A stretch of DNA of 64,000 nt from assembly GCF_000754805.1 (NCBI RefSeq), contig NZ_KN150731.1, positions 2,219,886 to 2,283,885 on the forward strand. The letters are read 5' to 3'. Shown piece after piece: positions 1 through 9,161 of the stretch. The stretch is from Yersinia frederiksenii ATCC 33641 (GTDB lineage Bacteria; Pseudomonadota; Gammaproteobacteria; Enterobacterales; Enterobacteriaceae). Position 1 is the stretch's first letter. Every line of letters begins with the position of its first letter. Position numbers and translations under genes: made by a program. The notes under the pieces are model-generated. The model saw only the letters and a program-made list of their open reading frames with translations. It did not search any database and had not been told where the DNA came from.

Positions 1-23
1 TCTCATCTGGTATTTTATTACTA

Positions 24-872
24 TTGTTAAATAACTTAAAATGGATGAAAATAAAAAAATCCATAATAAATATCAATAAAAACAACGTAATAAATATCGG
101 AGAGAATTATTCATTTATTGTTTTTTATAAAAAAACATTCAAAGAGTGGGTACAATACTTACGCAGCATAGTTAAGGAGAATAATAAACTTCACATACTC
201 ACGCCAATCGTTTACTCATTATGCATTTACATTATTAACTTTTTCACTCTTAAATTAAATATCATTATAACTTCACTTTTTATATTAGGAAGTGTTATAT
301 ATCTTCAATTGAAGTTATCAAGAAAGAGACATCATTCTCTTTTTAAAAAAGATTTCCCAGAGGTTCTATTAATGATAAATATGGCATCAGGTAGCGGAGC
401 CAGTATTAATCATGTACTAGAACGCTGCGGGCAAGAAGTTAGTGGACCATTAGGACATGAGCTCGTTCTTATTTGTCGCAGACTTAATCTTGGTGAGTCA
501 CCAGAAACTGTTTTTTATGATGCCTATCAACGTTTCAATTATCCTGAATTCTACTTTCTCATTACAATTATTTTGCTTAATATTCAACAAGGTGGACAAT
601 TAAAAGAATTAACGAGTAGATTATCCCAAGTGATATCAAAAAATAAAACCACTGAGCAGAAAAAATCTGTACTGACCGCTCAAACTCGGATGTCAGTCAA
701 TATTATATCTGCCATGCCCGTTGCATTCTCACTTTTACTCTATTTTATTGATGCCAAAAACATAGAATCAATGTGGGATAACCCTATAGGAAGAATGATC
801 TTTTTTTATATAATCACCAGTGAGGCCATTGGTATTTACGTAATAAGAAAAATGCTTAGGAAAACACTATGA
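24..872 (+). CDS. tadB: Tad pilus inner-membrane platform protein TadB
   Basis: Inner-membrane platform subunit of the Tad (tight adherence, Flp pilus) secretion machine; it pairs with TadC and couples to the TadA ATPase. Hydrophobic segments lie near residues 60-95, then a cytoplasmic type II secretion F domain (about 105-215, with the run PEVLLMINMASGSGAS), then two C-terminal membrane segments. Its stop overlaps the start of tadC by 4 bases, as expected for tadB-tadC. The start is uncertain: the first codon used here is a TTG with no good ribosome site, ATG at 45 is an alternative, and the frame is open to the left edge, so the true start may lie outside the window. tadA would lie just upstream. 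Codon use is very AT-rich, unlike the housekeeping block that follows. Confidence 0.85.
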   Translation: MLNNLKWMKIKKSIININKNNVINIGENYSFIVFYKKTFKEWVQYLRSIVKENNKLHILTPIVYSLCIYIINFFTLKLNIIITSLFILGSVIYLQLKLSRKRHHSLFKKDFPEVLLMINMASGSGASINHVLERCGQEVSGPLGHELVLICRRLNLGESPETVFYDAYQRFNYPEFYFLITIILLNIQQGGQLKELTSRLSQVISKNKTTEQKKSVLTAQTRMSVNIISAMPVAFSLLLYFIDAKNIESMWDNPIGRMIFFYIITSEAIGIYVIRKMLRKTL

Positions 873-1699
873 GTATATTTTTTATTTCATTATCAATTTT
901 GGGAGTGGCTATTTTCCTTACAACTAAGTCCAGAGAAAACAAAATATTAATATATAATCGAATAAACAATAAATCACAAGAAGAAAGAGACAGTAAAAAT
1001 GAAAAAAACAGCAATGAAAAAAATATTTCTTATCTTATAACAATACCATTAATTCTAGACAAGGCTATTTACTCTAAATTAATTATTATATTAACTAGTT
1101 TTATCATAGTAATCCCATTACTATTAACAAATATAATAGAAACTAACATTGACACTTTTATCATCATTGGATTAATAACCTTGATGACTACTTTATATCT
1201 ACCAAAAGTACTTATAAATAAAGTTATCATCAGAAGAACTGAGTCTGTACTTAAATCACTACCTTTCTTTATTGATATTACTGCAGCATGCGTTCAGTCT
1301 GGCATGACAATCGATAATTCTCTAAGTTATGCAGCGAAAAAGTTTGAATTGATAAATCATGACTTAAGTCTGATCATGATTAGAATGATAAAGAGAGCCG
1401 AAATAAATGGACTGGAATCAGCAATAAAAGAACTTCATCACTCTTCTAACGCCCTGGAAATAAAAATGTTTTGTAGCGCTCTTCAATACAGCATTAGTTT
1501 TGGATCAAGTGTTTATGATCAGCTGATTAACTTATCTCAAGATATGAGAGAAATGCAATTATTGGTCACAGAGGAGAGAATTAGCAAATTATCAGCAAAA
1601 TTAACCTTCCCACTATTTTTATTTATTCTCATTCCATTTGTCGTTTTAGTTATATCCCCCAGCGTATTGGAGATACTCGCATATGTACAAAAAATTTAA
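869..1699 (+). CDS. tadC: Tad pilus inner-membrane platform protein TadC
   Basis: Second T2SS-F-type platform protein of the Tad pilus, 276 aa, partner of TadB. It has an N-terminal membrane segment, a charged linker rich in Asn/Glu/Lys (about residues 22-52), two close hydrophobic segments (about 70-112), the F domain containing LPFFIDITAACVQSGMT, and a C-terminal membrane segment. The ATG overlaps the tadB stop (ATGA), and the gene end overlaps tadD by 17 bases, so tadB, tadC and tadD are translationally linked. AT-rich throughout like the rest of the locus. Confidence 0.85.
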   Translation: MSIFFISLSILGVAIFLTTKSRENKILIYNRINNKSQEERDSKNEKNSNEKNISYLITIPLILDKAIYSKLIIILTSFIIVIPLLLTNIIETNIDTFIIIGLITLMTTLYLPKVLINKVIIRRTESVLKSLPFFIDITAACVQSGMTIDNSLSYAAKKFELINHDLSLIMIRMIKRAEINGLESAIKELHHSSNALEIKMFCSALQYSISFGSSVYDQLINLSQDMREMQLLVTEERISKLSAKLTFPLFLFILIPFVVLVISPSVLEILAYVQKI

Positions 1700-2438
1700 T
1701 ACGTCCATTATTGTTTCAACTTTCATACTGCTAATAAGTGGTTGTTCTTGGAATGATAAGACGAGTAAGGACGAATTTACTTATCGTGAAAGTATTTTAA
1801 CTAAAGCAAATAACCATAGTGGCTTAATTACCTTATATCGTGATAAATTAAAAATAAAAGAAGATGATAACATCAGATTAAAATTAGCAAACTCTTATTA
1901 TCTATCAGGTGATAGTAAGTCCTCTCTATATTATCTCAAACCAATAGCGCATAAGCAGAGCGAATCTATCTATTTATTGCAAGCCAAGAGCCTTATTAAG
2001 GAGGGTAATAATACAGATGCACGCATTATTGTAAATAAACTATTGAAAATCTCACCTAACAGTGCTGAAGCACATAATATTAATGGTATTATTTTAGCCA
2101 ATAGTGGTGAAATGGCTAAAGCTGAGAATGCTATTGAGAGATCACGCGCTTTATTTATCTCCGATGAAACCGCGATGAATAATCTTGCCGTTATCGCCAT
2201 ACTCGATAACCGTTATGCAGATGCAGTAAGAATATTATTACCGAGTTACCTTGCCGGTAAAAGGAACAGTTTAATGTTACATAACTTAGTTTTTTCACTA
2301 ATTAAACTTGGTGATAAAAAATACGCGAAAAAAATAATTACTGCTGAAAAAATCTCGAAAGAACCCGATGAGTTGATATTAGCCATTAGTCAGATTAGCA
2401 GCCCATATCAAGATAAATTATCCGACGGAATAGAATAA
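1683..2438 (+). CDS. tadD: TadD, TPR lipoprotein of the Tad locus
   Basis: Predicted pilotin-like lipoprotein that helps assemble the outer-membrane Tad secretin. The N terminus is a lipoprotein signal: Lys-rich, hydrophobic stretch, then LISGC with Cys20 or so as the lipidated residue. The rest is helical tetratricopeptide-type repeats (for example LKLANSYYLSGDSKSSLYYL and AHNINGIILANSGEMAKAE). Length 251 aa is normal for TadD. It overlaps tadC at its start, and its TAA stop shares a base with the tadE ATG. Assignment rests on domain type plus position; TPR proteins are not distinctive on their own. Confidence 0.82.
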   Translation: MYKKFNTSIIVSTFILLISGCSWNDKTSKDEFTYRESILTKANNHSGLITLYRDKLKIKEDDNIRLKLANSYYLSGDSKSSLYYLKPIAHKQSESIYLLQAKSLIKEGNNTDARIIVNKLLKISPNSAEAHNINGIILANSGEMAKAENAIERSRALFISDETAMNNLAVIAILDNRYADAVRILLPSYLAGKRNSLMLHNLVFSLIKLGDKKYAKKIITAEKISKEPDELILAISQISSPYQDKLSDGIE

Positions 2439-2905
2439 TGCGTAATTTAACCATTCGCCTTGTTAACTCGAATAAAGGGTCTATTACTATAGAGTTTTCA
2501 ATAACGTCTCTTATATTTATATTTACACTGCTATTTAGTGCGGAAATTTCACGTCTATTTTATATTTCTGCCAGTTTAGATTTAGCTTTTTCTGAGGCTG
2601 TAAAATCAGCTAAAAATAAGCAAAGAAATGAGAATAGCCGTTATAACACTGTATTGAAGGCAAAGTTACTCACACAACAAGGGGTGTTAGGCTCTTTTAT
2701 CACAAAGACTAACTCAGTAAAAACAAGTGTTAAATTTAGTCAAGATATACATGATATTATTAATAATAACATGTCAAATGACGATACACTGCCACTGGCA
2801 AAATATACTGTCCGTTATTCATATCAGCCCATTTTTTTTCCTATTCCATCTTATTGGGGTAAGACTCTACTCTCACGAGAGGTTATTTTTGTACAGGAAA
2901 ATTAG
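2438..2905 (+). CDS. tadE: TadE pseudopilin
   Basis: Minor pseudopilin of the Tad system, 155 aa, processed by the prepilin peptidase TadV. After a short basic leader comes the class signature: Gly at the cleavage point, then SITIEF (Glu at +5), then about 20 hydrophobic residues. The C-terminal part is a small periplasmic domain. It is fused by a 1-base overlap to tadD, and tadF begins inside its 3' end. TadE, TadF and TadG in other bacteria are needed for adherence but are not the major pilin. Confidence 0.85.
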   Translation: MRNLTIRLVNSNKGSITIEFSITSLIFIFTLLFSAEISRLFYISASLDLAFSEAVKSAKNKQRNENSRYNTVLKAKLLTQQGVLGSFITKTNSVKTSVKFSQDIHDIINNNMSNDDTLPLAKYTVRYSYQPIFFPIPSYWGKTLLSREVIFVQEN

Positions 2906-3470
2906 TCAAAAAAATATCATTGCAGATACTCGCGGTGCAGTAATTATTGAGTTTATCTTTGTTTTTTTAATCATCGCTCTTTTTATAAAGTTAATCATCT
3001 CGATGGCTGAACATTACTCAACTATGGGGAAACTAGATCGAACTTCATATTCATTAGCCGGAATTATTCGTGAAAGATCACAATTATATGATGGTGATAA
3101 TATATTATCCCAAGAGCAAGTTAATCAATTAAAGAGGCTTGCAGACAATATGTTACTTAGCGCCGGTAATTCTAATCGTGATTTTGCAATAAAAGTAGAA
3201 ACCGTACATTTCAATCCAACAGGATCATCTGCTATTGAAAATAAAATAATAGATAATACGAAAAGTTTATCATTTGGTGTCGGTGCTTGTGAGCCGAAAA
3301 AACCACTTAGAGAGTTAATACAATTATCAACTTTCAGTAATGCAGGTAGATGGATACCTCTCTATCGGGTCACACTATGCTCTCTTAATACATCTTGGTA
3401 CAACAGACTATTAAACCAAGAAGGATCCGATAGTGCCATAAAATCATCTTCTATCACAGTGGAAAGGTGA
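2889..3470 (+). CDS. tadF: TadF pseudopilin, TTG start inside tadE
   Basis: Minor Tad pseudopilin, 193 aa with the start chosen here. The signature GAVIIEF followed by a hydrophobic segment (about residues 18-40) matches TadE. The reading frame is open far upstream (an ATG at 2727), but that would add about 54 odd residues read out of frame through tadE. A GAGAGG ribosome site at 2877-2882 sits 6 bases before a TTG at 2889, giving the short basic leader expected of a pseudopilin, so that start is preferred. It overlaps the tadE stop by 17 bases. The start is inferred from sequence only. Confidence 0.78.
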   Translation: MYRKISQKNIIADTRGAVIIEFIFVFLIIALFIKLIISMAEHYSTMGKLDRTSYSLAGIIRERSQLYDGDNILSQEQVNQLKRLADNMLLSAGNSNRDFAIKVETVHFNPTGSSAIENKIIDNTKSLSFGVGACEPKKPLRELIQLSTFSNAGRWIPLYRVTLCSLNTSWYNRLLNQEGSDSAIKSSSITVER

Positions 3471-3514
3471 CTCAGTCATATTTCATATACACAGCGTAAT
3501 AATAAAGGCTCTTT

Positions 3515-5083
3515 ATGTTAAAAAATAAGACTCACTATCTAAGTTTCAATAAACTATTTATTTTCATAAAAAATGAGAATGGCGCTATATTGTTATCATT
3601 TATTTTCATTCTACCTATTTTTATTGGGTTGGTTTTTTTATCTTTTGAAATTTCTCATTTTATACAAAAAAAAGCTCGACTCTCTGATGCCATTGAGCAA
3701 GCAACATTAGCGCTAACAGTTGATAATGATGAATCGCCAGATGACGATAATATAAAGAAAGAAAAAAATAGCAAATTTATCATTAATTATGCAAAAGCAT
3801 ATTTACCCAATGAGAAATTTTCAAAACCAGTAATAAATATAACCAGTCATTCAGACTATATTAATTACCAGGTAGATATGACGATATATTATCCCACAAA
3901 AATATTAAATAAAATATTTCAAACAGTCTCTCCAGAGGTTAGTATCAGTGATAATGCCAGGGCCTTAAAATATACCACTACGGATTCAAAACCCACAGAC
4001 GTGGTATTTGTCGCTGATTACTCAGGTTCAATGAATGAATATTTCGATGAAAGTGATGAAAGTGATGAAAAGAAAATTGTGGCATTAAGACGGATATTTA
4101 AAGATATACAAAATGAAATTAAATATAATAACGTAAATATTGACATTATTGGTTTTGTACCTTTTTCTTGGGGAACTAAAAATTTTTATAGCAGTACTTT
4201 GGCGAATATGGAAAAAGAATCATTTTGTCACTTCCCATTTGTCCCAAACCAGTTTAGTCCCAGCAGCGACTACTTAGCAAAATATAACTTTTCAGAGAAA
4301 TATAACATTTCTGATTTAAAAAAATTCCCAGAATTAAAAAATCTTGATATCGTTGACAGAATTAAAAATGGTGAATGTACTTACAATAATTACAGAAAAA
4401 TCATCAATGAGATAAATGATAAATTACATTATGAAGTGGATTTAGATGAATCTTATGTTAATGAAATTTACGACTCCCTTGATCTCGCCTGTAATATGGC
4501 TTATTTTGATGAAATAGCTGATATAGTTGAGAGTAATATTGACTATACGAAAACTCTTGAGTCAATAAATAAAGCAGATAATACCATTAACATAAAAATG
4601 GTAGACATGCCTAACAACAGTATATGTCTAAGGGGGTCAAAGGCTTTTACTTTTGATAGACATAATCGTAATAATACATCGATATCCAAAATATTAGGCA
4701 CCAGGGCTACTGGAGGAACATTAATAAGTTCAGGTATATTAACAGGGAATAATATATTCTTAGAAACAGACAATAGCTATAATAAATTAATGATTATTAT
4801 TTCTGACGGGGATGATTCTAGACAAACAGATAAAGAGAAAAGGTATTATAATATTAGTAAGAATCTTATTAAAGATGGAATGTGTGAGAAAATTAAAGAC
4901 AATGGCATAAAAATGGCATTTATCGCTATTGGATATGTACCAAGAGAAGATATTGATTGGAGAAGGTGCGTAGGAGAAGAGAATTTCTATTTCGCTAAAA
5001 ATGCACATGAGCTGGAACTAGATATTCGCCAGGCATTAGTAGGTGTTGATTCTGAAGTAGGCCGTAATATACCGAAAAAATGA
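3515..5083 (+). CDS. tadG: TadG, vWA-domain pilus-associated protein
   Basis: Large last member of the Tad pseudopilin set, 522 aa. The N-terminal membrane anchor GAILLSF plus hydrophobic run (about residues 26-48) looks like TadE/F but has Ser where the pseudopilins have the +5 Glu. A von Willebrand A domain follows: TDVVFVADYSGSMNE (about 161-175) carries a DxSxS metal-site motif, and LMIIISDGDDSRQTD a later metal-site segment. The middle is Asp/Asn/Lys-rich. It ends the locus; 44 bases separate it from tadF, and AAAGG precedes the ATG. Probably surface or periplasm facing, with a role in adhesion or pilus assembly by analogy with other TadG proteins. Confidence 0.82.
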   Translation: MLKNKTHYLSFNKLFIFIKNENGAILLSFIFILPIFIGLVFLSFEISHFIQKKARLSDAIEQATLALTVDNDESPDDDNIKKEKNSKFIINYAKAYLPNEKFSKPVINITSHSDYINYQVDMTIYYPTKILNKIFQTVSPEVSISDNARALKYTTTDSKPTDVVFVADYSGSMNEYFDESDESDEKKIVALRRIFKDIQNEIKYNNVNIDIIGFVPFSWGTKNFYSSTLANMEKESFCHFPFVPNQFSPSSDYLAKYNFSEKYNISDLKKFPELKNLDIVDRIKNGECTYNNYRKIINEINDKLHYEVDLDESYVNEIYDSLDLACNMAYFDEIADIVESNIDYTKTLESINKADNTINIKMVDMPNNSICLRGSKAFTFDRHNRNNTSISKILGTRATGGTLISSGILTGNNIFLETDNSYNKLMIIISDGDDSRQTDKEKRYYNISKNLIKDGMCEKIKDNGIKMAFIAIGYVPREDIDWRRCVGEENFYFAKNAHELELDIRQALVGVDSEVGRNIPKK

Positions 5084-5112
5084 TATCAGGCGCGGTAATC
5101 TTCGCCGCGCCT
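5075..5112. terminator. Bidirectional terminator between tadG and exbD
   Basis: Perfect 8-bp stem AGGCGCGG (5088-5095) / CCGCGCCT (5105-5112) between the convergent tadG and exbD genes. Read on the minus strand it is followed by ATTTTTT, so it fits exbD best; the plus-strand tail is weaker. Confidence 0.7.
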
Positions 5113-5120
5113 GCAATTGA

Positions 5121-5546
5121 CTATTTTGTACCGCCCGCTTCCATACCAACTAACCCGACCTTGAGATAACCTGATTGACGCAGTGCATCCATCACACTCA
5201 TCAAGGTTTCATAATCCACCACTTTATCCGCCTGGAAGAAAATAGTAGTTTCTTTGTTAGATTGGGTCACGTTATCCAGCGCTGCCGCCAATGTATCGCG
5301 GTCAACCTGCTGGTCACCAACATAAAGCTGGTTATCCGCTTTGACGGTCAGAAATACCGGTTTCTCTGGTCGTGGCTGCGGTACTGCTGAAGATGCCGGT
5401 AAATCGACTTTGATATCAACAGTTGCCAATGGTGCAGCCACCATGAAGATAATCAGTAATACCAGCATGACATCAATAAAGGGCGTCACGTTAATTTCGT
5501 GCAGCTCACTACTTTCATCAAGGTTATCGTTCATCCGCATGGCCAT
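5121..5546 (-). CDS. exbD: TonB-complex energy-transducing protein ExbD
   Basis: Inner-membrane proton-channel partner of ExbB that energises TonB for uptake of iron-siderophores and vitamin B12. 141 aa: short cytoplasmic N terminus, a single membrane helix with the conserved Asp (INVTPFIDVMLVLLIIFMV, about residues 18-36), then a periplasmic domain. It lies 3 bases after exbB, so the pair is one operon. No tonB is in the window, as usual in Enterobacterales where tonB is elsewhere. Confidence 0.96.
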   Translation of the reverse strand: MAMRMNDNLDESSELHEINVTPFIDVMLVLLIIFMVAAPLATVDIKVDLPASSAVPQPRPEKPVFLTVKADNQLYVGDQQVDRDTLAAALDNVTQSNKETTIFFQADKVVDYETLMSVMDALRQSGYLKVGLVGMEAGGTK

Positions 5547-5549
5547 AAA

Positions 5550-6551
5550 TCACCCCGCACGCAATTGGTGAGGTAACTTAGATGACTTTGCTTCAGCAGT
5601 GCTGCTCAAATCAAGATCACGGCTTAACAATAGCAGAACCTGCGCGGCAACATCTCCAACCTGAGCACGGTAAGAACCTATCAGACGAGCGAAAATATTA
5701 TAGATGACCACTGCCGGGATGGCTGCCACTAAGCCCAGCGCTGTCGCCAGTAAAGCTTCAGCGATGCCCGGTGCAACAACCGCCAAATTGGTGGTCTGTG
5801 AATGAGCGATGCCGATGAAGCTGTTCATGATGCCCCAAACCGTACCGAACAACCCGACAAAGGGTGAGATTGCCCCGATGGTTGCCAGGAAGCCATTACC
5901 TTTACCCATTTGGCGACTGATTGCAGCAACACGGCGCTCGAGGCGAAAAGCGGTACGCTCTTTAATGCCATTATTGTCGTTTGATTCCGCAGATAGCAGG
6001 CGCTCGTTTTGTGCTTCACGCAGCAATAGGCCGCTGATACTGTCTGTGGAGAAGGCCTCTGCCCGCTCAGATGCAGTATCTAGATCCGTAACCGCACCGA
6101 TAACTTCATGCTCTTGCTGTAAGCGACGACGTGCGCGGAATAACTCGGTGCCTTTGGAGAACAAAATGGTCCAGGTCACAATTGATGCCAATACCAGACC
6201 AATCATGACACCTTTAACCACTACGTCAGCATGCTGATACATGCCCCAGACAGAGAGGTCCATCGCCAGCCCTTCTGGTGCAGGGGCCGGCAGTGGCTGA
6301 ATCCTAGGTGCAGATGTGGCTGCTTCTGTATTGGCAGGAGTGGCCGCTACTGGAGTAATTTCCGGCGTTGGTAACGGTGTTGATGTTGCAGTTGTTGGTG
6401 TCGCAACAGATGCAGCAACTGCGCCACTGTTGCCAGGTGCTGCGAATGCATGGCCGGTTAATCCTGCTACCAGCAATAATGCCATCGCACTTTTCATCAC
6501 TCGGCCTTGCGCGAATGATTTATCTTTAATCTCTTTGCCAGCTGTTTTCAC
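5550..6551 (-). CDS. exbB: TonB-complex proton channel protein ExbB, GTG start
   Basis: Proton-channel subunit of the TonB-ExbB-ExbD motor. The core has the MotA/TolQ/ExbB family layout: a first membrane helix (about residues 112-135), cytoplasmic domain, and two later helices with LATIGAISPFVGLFGTVWG and ALLATALGLVAAIPAVVIY. It also has a cleavable-looking N-terminal signal (SAMALLLVAGLTGHAFA) and an Ala/Pro/Thr-rich linker, longer than E. coli ExbB; such extended forms are known in other proteobacteria. The start is placed at GTG 6551 because TGGAGG lies about 6 bases before it; an in-frame ATG at 6575 has no such site. 333 aa. A Fur-like box lies upstream. Confidence 0.93.
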   Translation of the reverse strand: MKTAGKEIKDKSFAQGRVMKSAMALLLVAGLTGHAFAAPGNSGAVAASVATPTTATSTPLPTPEITPVAATPANTEAATSAPRIQPLPAPAPEGLAMDLSVWGMYQHADVVVKGVMIGLVLASIVTWTILFSKGTELFRARRRLQQEHEVIGAVTDLDTASERAEAFSTDSISGLLLREAQNERLLSAESNDNNGIKERTAFRLERRVAAISRQMGKGNGFLATIGAISPFVGLFGTVWGIMNSFIGIAHSQTTNLAVVAPGIAEALLATALGLVAAIPAVVIYNIFARLIGSYRAQVGDVAAQVLLLLSRDLDLSSTAEAKSSKLPHQLRAG

Positions 6552-6627
6552 GCTGTGCCTCCACCCAATATGCATATCAATTTAAGGACGAAATCAGCTG
6601 CCGATCATATCAAACAAACGGGGGATT

Positions 6628-6646
6628 GATAGTAATTATCATTAGT
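6628..6646 (-). promoter_or_regulatory. Fur-box candidate for exbBD
   Basis: The 19 bases from GATAGTAATTATCATTAGT match the Fur consensus GATAATGATAATCATTATC at about 14 of 19 positions and form an imperfect palindrome. It lies about 77 bases upstream of the exbB GTG. Fur repression of exbBD is established in other enterics; operation here is inferred. Confidence 0.65.
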
Positions 6647-6996
6647 ATTTGAGCCTATTCTTTGAGAAAAAATAAGAATTCCCCTGATATCAGGGACTAC
6701 AAGGCATGACAATCGGATTACTATTCTTGGCTGTACAGCCTGAGTGACATGAAATGTAAAGTTAGAGGAGGTTAATCTCTAATTATAATTCCTTAATAAA
6801 TACCCTATTTCGCCACTTACACAGCATTTTGCCATGGCAAACCCACAGAAAACAGCGGGTCACCCTCTTGAGTTATTTTCATGGTGAAAGCTGCTCTCAC
6901 ACCACAATCATCATGCTAACGTAAGGAATACATTCCAATAATGAATGCTATCCAAAGAATAACTGGCTCAGATTATAAAAAGGTGGCAACGCAATC
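6647..6996. other. Intergenic region between exbB and metC
   Basis: About 350 bases between two divergent genes. I see the Fur box at its left edge but no repeat, small gene or clear MetJ-box tandem (AGACGTCT-like) ahead of metC. It must hold the metC promoter, which I cannot place with confidence. Confidence 0.5.
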
Positions 6997-8208
6997 ATGT
7001 CTGCAAATAAACCAACGACAGAAAAACTGGAAACAACCTTAGTTAGTGCTGGCAGGAGTAAGAAATTTACCCAAGGCTCGGTCAATACCGTTATCCAGCG
7101 AGCCTCTTCGCTGGTTTTTGACTCAGTGAAAGCGAAAAAACATGCCACTATTAATCGCGGAAATGGCGAGCTATTTTATGGCCGTAGAGGCACGCTGACC
7201 CATTTCTCCCTGCAAGAAGCAATGACAGAATTGGAGGGTGGCGCAGGTTGTGTGCTTTATCCTTGTGGTGCCGCGGCTATCAGTAATGCCATTTTGTCAT
7301 TTGTCTCAACCGGCGATCATGTGCTGATGACCGGTTCTGCTTATGAACCCGCGCAGAGTTTTTGCGATAAAATTTTATCGCGCATGAATGTGACCACCAC
7401 CTATTTTGATCCCATGATAGGGGCCAAGATAGCCTCGCTGATTACTCCACAAACAAAAGTGGTGTTCCTCGAATCACCTGGCTCTATCACCATGGAAATA
7501 CAAGATATTCCCGCTATTGTAAAAGCCATTCGGGCGGTATCTCCTGAGATGATTATCATGATGGATAATACTTGGGCGGCTGGTGTGCTGTTTAAAGCAT
7601 TGGATTTTGATATTGATATCTCCATCCAGTCAGGTACCAAATACATTATTGGTCATTCCGATGCGATGCTGGGGATTGCTGTTGCCAATGCTCGCTGTTG
7701 GGAACAGCTGCGGGAAGACTCTTATCTGATGGGACAAATGGTTGATGCCGATACCGCCTATCTTGCCAGCCGTGGTTTACGCACTCTCGGTGTACGCTTA
7801 AAACAACATGAAAAAAACAGTATTGAAATTGCGAACTGGCTGACTCAGCGCCCAGAAGTTGCTGTGGTTTATCACCCGGCGCTACCGGGCTGTAAAGGCC
7901 ATGAATTCTACAAACGGGATTTCACCGGCTGCAATGGTTTGTTTTCTTTTGAATTAAAAGAAGAACTCACTCAGGAGCAATTAGAGGCTTATCTTGACCA
8001 CTTTACCCATTTCAGTATGGCTTTCTCATGGGGCGGTTTTGAATCTTTGATTCTGGGTTATCAACCCAAAGATATTCGTGCAATCCGTAAGTTCGAAGCA
8101 GAAGGCATAAAAGGGACACTGTTTCGCCTTCACATTGGCTTGGAAAATGTGCAAGACTTGCAGAACGATTTGGTGGCGGGGTTTGAACGCATTAAAGCAG
8201 TGAAGTAA
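6997..8208 (+). CDS. metC: Cystathionine beta-lyase
   Basis: PLP enzyme that splits cystathionine into homocysteine, pyruvate and ammonia in methionine synthesis. 403 aa, slightly longer than E. coli MetC (395). Cys/Met metabolism PLP-enzyme features: substrate region YGRRGTLTH near residue 60, the D-N-T-W-A motif of the cofactor pocket, and the Schiff-base lysine in [14 protein letters not shown] (about residue 214). Position between exbBD and yghB matches E. coli. A perfect hairpin follows it. Confidence 0.95.
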   Translation: MSANKPTTEKLETTLVSAGRSKKFTQGSVNTVIQRASSLVFDSVKAKKHATINRGNGELFYGRRGTLTHFSLQEAMTELEGGAGCVLYPCGAAAISNAILSFVSTGDHVLMTGSAYEPAQSFCDKILSRMNVTTTYFDPMIGAKIASLITPQTKVVFLESPGSITMEIQDIPAIVKAIRAVSPEMIIMMDNTWAAGVLFKALDFDIDISIQSGTKYIIGHSDAMLGIAVANARCWEQLREDSYLMGQMVDADTAYLASRGLRTLGVRLKQHEKNSIEIANWLTQRPEVAVVYHPALPGCKGHEFYKRDFTGCNGLFSFELKEELTQEQLEAYLDHFTHFSMAFSWGGFESLILGYQPKDIRAIRKFEAEGIKGTLFRLHIGLENVQDLQNDLVAGFERIKAVK

Positions 8209-8231
8209 TCGCTACCGCACGACATAATTTG

Positions 8232-8262
8232 TTAATGCGCGGTGATAATAACCGCGCATTAA
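8232..8262 (+). terminator. Hairpin downstream of metC
   Basis: Perfect 12-bp stem TTAATGCGCGGT (8232-8243) / ACCGCGCATTAA (8251-8262) with loop GATAATA. The T tract after it is weak (TCCTCTCTT), so this may slow or stabilise rather than fully terminate. Confidence 0.6.
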
Positions 8263-8415
8263 TCCTCTCTTACACAAATAGTGTCAACGACACGTATATA
8301 CCTACCCAAAAATTTAGTTATTGAGGATAAGATCAATGTGGGTCTGTGCCATTACGGATACACTATGCAAGACCTCACAACAATATCCTCACACGATAGG
8401 CAAACAGGAACAGAA

Positions 8416-9078
8416 ATGGATGTATTACGCGAAATCCTTCATGCCTTATGGCAGCAGGATTTTAGTAAACTTGCCGACCCGAATGTGATTTGGGTTATTT
8501 ACGGCATTCTCTTTACCACCCTCTTTTTAGAAAATGGTTTACTGCCAGCTTCTTTCCTCCCTGGTGATAGCTTGTTGCTATTGGCAGGTGCATTAATTGC
8601 CAAGGGTGTTATGGGGTTCTTACCCACAATGATAATTTTGACCGTTGCCGCCAGTCTGGGTTGTTGGCTAAGTTACCTACAAGGGCTGTGGCTCGGTGAT
8701 ACTAAAGTGGTAAAAAGATGGTTGTTACAGTTGCCTGTTCATTATCGACAGCGCGCGCATAATTTGTTTGTTCGCCACGGTTTAGCGGCCCTCATTATTG
8801 GCCGGTTCTTAGCTTTTGTGCGGACTTTATTGCCAACATTGGCAGGTATTTCCGGTCTGAACAGCGCACGTTTTCAATTCTTTAACTGGCTCAGTGGGCT
8901 GCTCTGGGTGGGCAGTGTCGTGGGGCTGGGCTTTGCTCTTAGCCAGATTCCATTGGTTAAGCATTATGAAAATCAGGTCATGACGGCACTGATGATTCTG
9001 CCCATTGTCTTGCTACTGTTGGGGCTGGTTGGCACGCTGGTTTTAGTCTGGTGTAAACGTAAAAGTGTGACTGAGTAG
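8416..9078 (+). CDS. yghB: DedA/VTT-family inner-membrane protein YghB
   Basis: DedA family membrane protein; in E. coli YghB and YqjA are jointly needed for normal cell division, proton motive force and membrane lipid balance, and the family is linked to lipid scrambling and undecaprenyl-phosphate recycling. 220 aa with the start at ATG 8416 (AGGAACAG just before it), matching E. coli YghB from the first residue; an upstream GTG at 8281 would add 45 residues without family support. Conserved [14 protein letters not shown] and [19 protein letters not shown] motifs and about five membrane segments are visible. Confidence 0.93.
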   Translation: MDVLREILHALWQQDFSKLADPNVIWVIYGILFTTLFLENGLLPASFLPGDSLLLLAGALIAKGVMGFLPTMIILTVAASLGCWLSYLQGLWLGDTKVVKRWLLQLPVHYRQRAHNLFVRHGLAALIIGRFLAFVRTLLPTLAGISGLNSARFQFFNWLSGLLWVGSVVGLGFALSQIPLVKHYENQVMTALMILPIVLLLLGLVGTLVLVWCKRKSVTE

Positions 9079-9113
9079 CGGCCCTGCTCTGGGCTCGCTG
9101 TCTCTATCACTTA

Positions 9114-9137
9114 ACGGTGCGCTATGCGCCGTTTTTT
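9114..9137 (+). terminator. Terminator downstream of yghB
   Basis: A GC-rich hairpin (ACGG..CGC / GCG..CCGT, loop TAT) followed directly by TTTTTT at 9132-9137, between convergent yghB and yqhC. Confidence 0.75.
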
Positions 9138-9161
9138 GTCGATGTAAAAGCTGGCGCTAAG

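Noticed and set aside
2727-2888. Long upstream extension of tadF from ATG 2727
   Set aside because: It overlaps tadE out of frame and gives a leader unlike any pseudopilin; TTG 2889 has a strong ribosome site.
6647-6996. MetJ operator upstream of metC
   Set aside because: No tandem AGACGTCT-like repeats found; only short chance inverted repeats such as AGAG...CTCT.
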